DNA of 64,000 nt from SXTU01 sp964496695 (lineage in GTDB: Bacteria > Verrucomicrobiota > Verrucomicrobiia > Limisphaerales > SXTU01), in the NCBI GenBank assembly GCA_964496695.1, contig CAZCBE010000010.1, forward strand, positions 36,228-100,227, given 5' to 3'. This document shows positions 57,901 through 63,900 of this stretch, in pieces. The position numbers and the translations under genes were made by a program. Positions within the stretch are counted from its first letter, which is position 1, and each line of letters starts with the position of its first letter. The notes beneath the pieces were generated by a model. That model saw only the letters and a list, made by a program, of their open reading frames with translations, had not been told where the DNA came from and searched no databases.

Positions 57901-60900
57901 AGGAACAGGCCGCCAATATATACCTTGCCGTCGGGAGCCACCACCACCGACCTGACAGGAGCAGATGGACCAGTGCCGATGTTGAACGTGGCGTCGCGGG
58001 TGCCATCCCGGTTCAGGCGTGTGATGAAATTCTGCGCCACTCCGTTCACGTTGGTGAAATCACCGCCGACCACGAGCTTGTTCACCAGCGACGGGAGAGC
58101 GGTGTTGGTCACGATGCCCAAGGCATGCACTGTGCTGTTGAACGTGGCGGCGAAGCCCGCGTCATTCGTGCCCGCGACCTGCGCCGCATCATTGTCCGTG
58201 ATGATCAAGGTGGCCATGCTGACGGCCCCCACCTGCGTGCCAAACGGCCCCGTGGGATTCGTCAGCGTCAGGGTCACGGACCGGTTAGGATTGGTGACCG
58301 TGTTGTCCACAATCGGCACGGTGAAGGACTGCGTAAGCACACCGGCGGCAAAACTCAGCACTCCGTTGGTGGCTAGATAATCCAGCCCGCTCGTGGTGCC
58401 CAGCGTGTCGGACGTGGCGAAGGCCACGGTCACCGCCGCCGTGGCCACGCCCGAGCGGAGCACATTGATGGTCGCGCTGCCGGCGTTCTCCGCCACCGTG
58501 TAGGTGGCCGCACCGAAGGCCAGTTCAATCTCATTGTCCACCAAGGTCAGCGTGGTGGAACTGCCCCCCGGCACAATGCTGGCCGATCCGCCACCGGAGA
58601 CACTCACAGCGCCACTCAACAACAGGGTGATGACCTCGTTGCCTTCCACCGTGGTGTCATCGTGAGCCTCGTTGCCCAACTGGAGCGTTACCGTCGCCGA
58701 GGCCTGCCCATCGGCGAAGACCACTGTCTGGTTGCTGGCGGTGTAGTCGCTGCCGCCCAGCATTTCACCCGGTGCCGCGATGAAGAAGTGGAGGCCGGTG
58801 CCCGCGTTGGTAAGGTCAATGGCCGCGCCGCCCGAGGACAGGGCCAGTTGGAAATCATCGGTCGTGGCGTTCACCACAAAGTAATCCAGCCCGGTCGCCA
58901 GCGGCCCCGGCAGGCTGCCCGTGCTGGCAAAACGCAGCACCGTGTCATTGGCCAGACCGTGCGCGAGACGCAGCAAGGTGTCCGCCGTCGTGTCCGCCGT
59001 CACCAGCCGGGTGGCCCCGCCCAGCGCCTGACCACCCACCGCATACGAGATCGTCCCGCTGCCCGCGTTGGTCAGGTCAATCCCGCTGCCGCCCAGCGTG
59101 GTCGCCACCTGGAAGTCGTTCAGCGTGCCATTGACGATGAAATAAGTGGTGGCCGCCAGCAATCCGCCCGGCACCGTGCCCGAGCTGGAGAACTGCACCG
59201 TCAGCCCGTCGGCCAGCCCGTGCGCCGGGCGCTGCAGGCGGTCGCCGGTGGTGTCCGCAGTCACCACCGACAGCGTGTGGCCTCGCACCGCATAGGTGTG
59301 GATCCCCGAGCCCACGCTGGTCAGATTCACCGCCGCCCCGCCGGCGGTCGTCGCCACCTGGAAGTCATTCGTGCTGCTGCCCACGACAAAGTAGGTCGTC
59401 CCGGCGGCCAGACCGCCCGGCAGCGTCCCGGTGCTGGCAAGCTGAAGGGCGGTGCCATTGGCCAGTCCGTGATTGGCGAGCTGCAGCCGCTCAGCCACGG
59501 TGTCAGCGACCACCGCGCCCAAAGCCTGGCCGGTGACTGAATACGTCAGCGTGCCGGTGCCCGCACTTGTCAAGTCCACTGCCGCGCCGCCGGAATTGGT
59601 GGCCACTTGGAAATTGTTCGCCGCGCTCGCGATCACGTAGTAGGTCGTGCCCGCCGCCAGCCCCGACGGCAGGGTGCCGGTGCTCATGAACTGTATGGTC
59701 GTCCCGTCGGCCAAGCCATGGGCCGAACGCTGCAACTGGTCCGTGGCGCTGTTGGCCACCACCGCACCCAGCACCGGAGCGGACACGGCGTAGGAAATGG
59801 ACCCGCTGCCCGCAGTGCTGAGGCTCACCGCACTGCCGCCCGCTACGCTCGCCACCTGGAAATCATTCGCCGTGGCGTTGATCACGTAATACTTCGTCCC
59901 ATAGGCCAGCCCGCCCGGCAGCGTGCCGGTGCTTGCGAACTGCAGGGCCGTCCCGTTCACCAGACCGTGCGCGGTCCGCTGGAGGGTGTTGCCGCTCACC
60001 GTCACCAGGCGCTCCAACGTCTGGAACTGCACGGACACCGAACCGTTGGTGCCGCCCGTGCGCGTGAGCGTAACCGTGAAGGAACCATTCGTTTCGCTGG
60101 TGGAATACGGCGCTCCTTGGAATCCAATCTGGCTGTCGTTGTCCAGAATGGTCACCGTCGCGTTGGACGTGCCCAGAGTCGCACCACCGGTCACATTGGT
60201 CAGGATCAGCCCGAACGTCTCATTGCCCTCCATCAGGCCGTCGGACAGGATGGTGACCGCGAAGGTCTTCAAGATCTCGCCGTCAGCGAAGGTCAGCGTG
60301 CCGCTGGTGGCCGTGTAGTCCACCCCCACCGTGGCCTGGACCGCCCCGCTGTTCGTGGTGGCATAGTTCACCTGCACCAGACCTGCGCTGCCGGCGGCGC
60401 GCTGCACTGTCACCAGCAGGTTGGTCGCGCCGCCCGCACCATTCTCCTCGCTCACGGCGTAGGCCGCCACGCTGAAGCCAAGCTGTCCCGGGCTGATCTC
60501 GTCGTCAATGATCGTCAAGGTCGCGTTCGTCAGGCCCAGCGTCGCGTTCGTCGAGGCGTTGAACAGTTCCAGGCTCACCGTCTCGTTGCCCTCGGTCAGC
60601 GCGTCTGGAGCAATTGCCACCGTGAAGAACGAGCTGATCACCGAGTCCGCGAAGCTCAGGCTGTTGGTCACCCCGGTGTAGTCAACGCCCGCCGTGGCCT
60701 TCCCGAAGCCGGCGTCGGCCACCGTCCGATAGGACACGCTCACCGCGCCGTTGGTGCCGCCCGTGCGGCTGACCGCGATGTTCACCGAGCCCTGGCTTTC
60801 CACGACATTGTAGGTGGCCTGCGCGAAGGCGAGCACGCTGTCCACGTCGCGGATGTTGAGGGTCGCGTTCGGGAAGACCGATCCCAAGGTCGCCGAACTC

Positions 60901-63900
60901 AGCGCCAGAGTCGCCGTGCGCGGGTTGGACACGGTGATCCCCGGAATGGGGCTGATGACGATGCTGAAGCTCGCGCTCTGCTGGCCGGCCACGAAGTTCA
61001 ACTGCGTGTTGACGTTGCCAAAGTCGGCCGAAGTGGCGGAGACATAAGTGCTTGTCACCGTCCCGCTGGCCAACCCGTTCAAGCCGCCGGTGCGCGTCAC
61101 CGTCACCGTCACGCTACCAGCATTTTCGTTCACATCATAGGTCGCCGCGCTGAAATTCAGCTCGCCGGCACCCAGGTTCAGACCACCCTGCAAGCGCAGG
61201 AGGTGCCGGGCCGCCGTCCCGTCATACGTGGTGAACACGCCGCCCACCACGAGTTTTCCGTCGGCCGCCGCCGCCGCCGCGAGCACGGTGTCGTTGGCCC
61301 CGGTGCCAAAGTTGATCTGCGGGTCCAGTGTGCCATCCGCCTGCAGCCGGGCCAGTCGGCCCCGGTTGACGCCGCTGATGGTCGTGAAGCTGCCACCCAC
61401 CACCACGCGGAAGGCGTTCGGCGCGAAAAGATTCGTCTGCACCACGATCGTGTTCACGAAGTCGTTCGCCGAAGCCGGGAAGGCCACGCTGTTTTCCAGC
61501 ACACCATTGTGGCTGACCCGGGCGAGGTAGCCCATGGCCAACGAGGCGTTGGTCGCGTTCACCTGGGTGAACTGCCCGCCGAAGACCACCCGGCCATCTG
61601 GCTGCACCGCCACCGCCAGAACCGTGCCGTCCGTGCCCACCGTGAAGCCCGCATCTAGGCTGCCGTCCACGCCGCTCAAGCGCGCGAGATTGGTGCGTGC
61701 CACGCCGTTGATCAGTGTGAAGCTGCCGCCCACCACCACATTCCCGTTGGCGTCCAGCGCCAGCGCACGCACCGAGCCGTTGAAGCCGCCCAGGCCGTTG
61801 AGGAAGCCCGTGTCAAGCGAGCCGTCCGCATTCAACCGCGCCAGGAAGTTGCGCACCGCTCCACCCACGGCGGTGAAGGAGCCGCCCAGCAGCACCTTGC
61901 CGTCCGGCTGGATGAGCACGGCGGACACCGAGTTGTTGGCCCCGGCACCGAGCGCGGTGTTGAACGCGGTGTCCACCGTGCCATTGGCGTTCAAACGGGC
62001 GAGCCGGCCCACAATCGTGGCGTTCGCATTGGTGAACTGGCCCGCAACGATGATCTTGCCCACGTTGGTCGCCGCCAGCGCGTTGGTGTTCTGATCCACC
62101 GCCACGGCGTTGACCGTGTTGCTGAAGCCCGTCCCCAACGCCAGAGCGAACGAGGCGTCCACGGAGCCGTTGGCATTCAAGCGCACCAGCCGGTTCGCCG
62201 TGGTGCCGTTGAAATTGGTGAACTGGCCGCCGGCGATGATTCGGCCGTCCGGCTGCAAGGCCACTGTGGTCACGTTCGTGCTGGGCCCGGTGCCGGTCAC
62301 GAAGGCCAGATCCAAGGCGCCGCCGCTGCCAGCCGTGCCGTCGTTGTCCAAGATCGTCACGATGCCGGTGCCCGCCGCCACCACCACGCTCGCGCCGCTG
62401 GCCGGCCCGTTGCTCAGGCTCACCTGGAAGTCCTCGTTGCTCTCCTGGTCCAGATCATCCGTGATCCGCACGGCAAAAGTCTTGTCCGCCGCATCCCCGC
62501 TGGCCCAGACCAGCGCGGACCGCACGGTGACCGAGCCACCAAGGCTGCCCAGTGTCACCACGGTGCCATTGCTTGCGATCTGGAACGTGCCCGCGGTGCT
62601 GTTCGTCACGACATAGGCAACCGTGCTGAGCGTCACCCCGCCGACTGAACCACTGCCTTCAAACACCACCGTATTGCCCACGGCAAGCCCATGAACTGCC
62701 ACCGTCAGATCATTCCCGCTGACCGCAGTGACCGTCTGCGCAGCCGGCGGAACGATCGTATAATCCGTGCCCGGGGTCGCCACCGTGCCCCCCGGAGTCC
62801 CCGTCTGGTAATAGACGGCCACCGTCCCATCGGCGCCCCCCGTCCGGCGCGCCGTGATGGTCACGCTGCCCGCCGATTCGCTCACGCTGTAGGGCGCGCC
62901 AACCAGATCCACCTGGCTGTCGTTGTCCACGATGGTCACCGTGGCGGCCGCTATGCCCAACGTGGCCCCGCCGGTCTGTCCGGCAAGCGCCAGCGTGAAG
63001 GTTTCATTGCCCTCCACCAAGGTGTCGCCATTGATGGTCAGGCTGAAGGTCTTCACGATCTCGCCGTTGGCGAAAGTCAGTGTCCCGCTTGTCACCGCGT
63101 AATCGTTGACACCCGGGGAGCCGCCCAAGGCCTGGCCGCTGGCCGCATACCAATGCGTCCCGCTGCCGGCATTTGACAGGTCCACGAGGAGGCCGCCGGC
63201 CAGAAGCTGGAAGTCATTGGCGTTGGCGTTGGTGAGCGTGTAGGTGGTGCCTGCCGCCAATCCGCCCGGCAAGGTGCCGCTGGTCGCGAACCGGATGGTC
63301 GCTCCGTTGGTCAGGCCGTGCGCGGTGCGCAGCAAACGGTCCCCGGCCGTGTCCACGGTCACGAGCTGCTCCGCCGTCTGATACTGCACCGTGACCGTGC
63401 CTGCACTGCCACCATTGCGCTGCACGCTCACCGTCAGGCTTCCAGCCTCTTCACTGACCGCGTAGGTCGCGGAATCGAAGCCCAGCACACCGGGACTGGT
63501 CTCGTCGTCCTGAATTGTCAACGTCGCCTCGCCATAGACCGTCTGGTTCAGCAGCACCGTGGTGCCGCCCACCGCCGCCAGCGCTGCACTGGCTCCGCCG
63601 CCCGCCACAATGTTCGTCAGGATCAGCCGCACCGTCTCCGGCACTTCCGCCGTGAAATCCTGCTGGATCGTGATGCTGTAGGTCAGGTTCGTCACCCCGT
63701 CCGCAAACGCCAGCGTGTTCGTCACCCCGGTGTAGTCGCTTCCCGCCGTGGCCTTCGCAAAGCCCGTCTCCGCCACTGTCGCGTAGCCCACGCTCACCGT
63801 GCCCGCGCTGCCGCCCGCGCGCCGCACGCTGATCACCGCCGTGCCACCGTTTTCACTTACCGTGAATCCGTTCAACGAGTAGCCGATCACGCTGTCGTCG

